From positions 122,010 to 186,009 of the forward strand of contig JAXLQL010000017.1 in the NCBI GenBank assembly GCA_046331625.1: a stretch of 64,000 nt of DNA, written 5' to 3'. Source of the DNA: JAXLQL01 sp046331625. Lineage in GTDB: Bacteria; Acidobacteriota; Terriglobia; Bryobacterales; Bryobacteraceae. The translations under genes were made by a program, and so were the position numbers. The notes below the pieces were generated by a model. It was not told the origin of the DNA. It was given only the letters and a program-made list of their open reading frames with translations, and did no database searches. Every line of letters begins with the position of its first letter. Within the stretch, counting starts at the first letter, position 1. Below, piece after piece: positions 63,257 through 64,000 of this stretch.

Positions 63257-64000
63257 ATGCGGAAACAAAGTATCGCCGCGGCGTCAGTGGCGGCAGCCGG
63301 GGTTTTCTTGTACGGCCCCGGACCAGCCTTGCGCGCCCAAAACAAAATCGACTTCTTACGTGACATCCAGCCGGTACTCGAAAAGTCCTGCTATGGATGC
63401 CATTCGGCCGCCAATCAGATGGGCGCGCTGCGGCTCGATTCCAAGTCCGCCGCGGCCAAGTCCATCGCCCCCGGCAAAGCAGCCGAAAGCAAGCTCTACC
63501 AGCGTGTCGCCGGAGCCGGGGACGCCCCCCGCATGCCAATGGGCGCCAAGCCTCTCGACGCCGAAGTGATTGCCAAGATCAAGCAGTGGATCGACGAGGG
63601 CGCCGAATGGCCCGATGGCGCAATTGGAAGGCCAGCCGAAACCAAGAAGCACTGGTCCTATGCCGCACCGCAGCGCCCCGCGCTGCCCGCCGTATCAAAG
63701 CCGGCATGGCCCCGCAATGCGATCGACCATTTCATCCTCGCCCGGCTCGACAAGGAAGGTCTCGCGCCCTCACCCGAAGCCGACCGCGTGACCTTGCTCC
63801 GCCGTCTCTCGCTCGACCTCATCGGCCTCCCTCCCACTCCCGCCGAGGTGGACGCCTTCCTCGCCGACAAGAGCCCGAACGCCTACGAGAATCAGGTGGA
63901 CCGGCTTCTGCGATCGCCTCACTTCGGCGAGCGCCAGGCGCGGCACTGGCTCGACAACGCGCGTTACGCCGACTCCGACGGTTTCGAAAAAGACAAGCAG
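63257..64000 (+). CDS. PSD1 cytochrome / DUF1549 protein (3' partial)
   Basis: The first 248 codons are present and the frame runs off the window. A leader (IAAASVAAAGVFLYGPGPAL) is followed by a c-type heme region (LRDIQPVLEKSCYGCHSAAN, one CxxCH) and then the DUF1549 start (NAIDHFILARLDKEGLAPSP; RRLSLDLIGLPPTPAEVDAF). These proteins carry DUF1553 after this and often pair with DUF1501 genes. It is an intact-looking relative of the remnant at 2143-2595. Confidence 0.85.
   Translation, partial: MRKQSIAAASVAAAGVFLYGPGPALRAQNKIDFLRDIQPVLEKSCYGCHSAANQMGALRLDSKSAAAKSIAPGKAAESKLYQRVAGAGDAPRMPMGAKPLDAEVIAKIKQWIDEGAEWPDGAIGRPAETKKHWSYAAPQRPALPAVSKPAWPRNAIDHFILARLDKEGLAPSPEADRVTLLRRLSLDLIGLPPTPAEVDAFLADKSPNAYENQVDRLLRSPHFGERQARHWLDNARYADSDGFEKDKQ

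Overview
The window looks like a piece of a GC-rich chromosome from Acidobacteriota, most likely a Bryobacterales/Solibacter-type organism. This is inferred from family content, not from a marker gene: PSD1/DUF1549-DUF1553 and DUF1501 family genes, a heme-rich cytochrome fused to TPRs, a PadR regulator paired with an acidobacterial-type membrane protein, and large secreted proteins with a C-terminal domain I associate with this group. No rRNA, tRNA or CRISPR array was seen.

Layout. (1) 1-3232: the right part of an insertion sequence (DUF6788-like small protein plus ISNCY-type transposase), then relics of a DUF1553 gene and a DUF1501 gene. (2) 3233-43191: a roughly 40-kb block of two divergent gene trains that start from a 117-bp gap at 17023-17139. 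The minus-strand train carries a VWA/PP2C/kinase triad of TerY-P type, a CHAT protease with TPRs, a sigma-like/anti-sigma-like pair, a second sigma-like/zinc-finger pair, a caspase-like protein with two FGE domains, and secreted proteins. The plus-strand train carries a degenerate P-loop/beta-propeller protein, a VWA protein, a tubulin/FtsZ-like protein, an actin/Hsp70-like ATPase, a run of membrane-anchored and secreted helical proteins, a third sigma-like/zinc-finger pair, a YD-repeat lipoprotein with an embedded alpha/beta-hydrolase-like core, a trypsin-like protease and a lipoprotein. (3) 43192-45025: gene debris, including a TPR fragment and a frameshifted RepB-type primase. (4) 45026-51857: a PadR/membrane-protein pair, then a divergent acid-sugar operon (enolase-superfamily enzyme, Asp/Glu racemase-family protein, MFS transporter, RuBisCO-like protein, DUF1537 kinase). 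(5) 51858-64000: heptaheme cytochrome/TPR, acyltransferase, three secreted proteins, a striking 15-bp tandem repeat made of duplicated stop codons, a patatin-like membrane protein, and the start of a PSD1 cytochrome-type gene.

The block at 3233-43191 is the candidate for an undescribed system. Three different hydrolase modules (CHAT, caspase-like, and the RHS-hydrolase/trypsin pair) each sit in one translationally coupled run with a sigma-like gene and an anti-sigma-like gene. Phospho-signalling (kinase/PP2C/VWA) and a tubulin-like plus actin-like pair share the block. Several single-pass proteins suggest an envelope-associated apparatus. Conflict or stress defence is an inference from the families present; nothing in the sequence shows the trigger or target.

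Several genes carry single-base frameshifts (about 29.9, 34.3, 44.4 and 51.65 kb). These may be sequencing errors in GC-rich runs or real decay.
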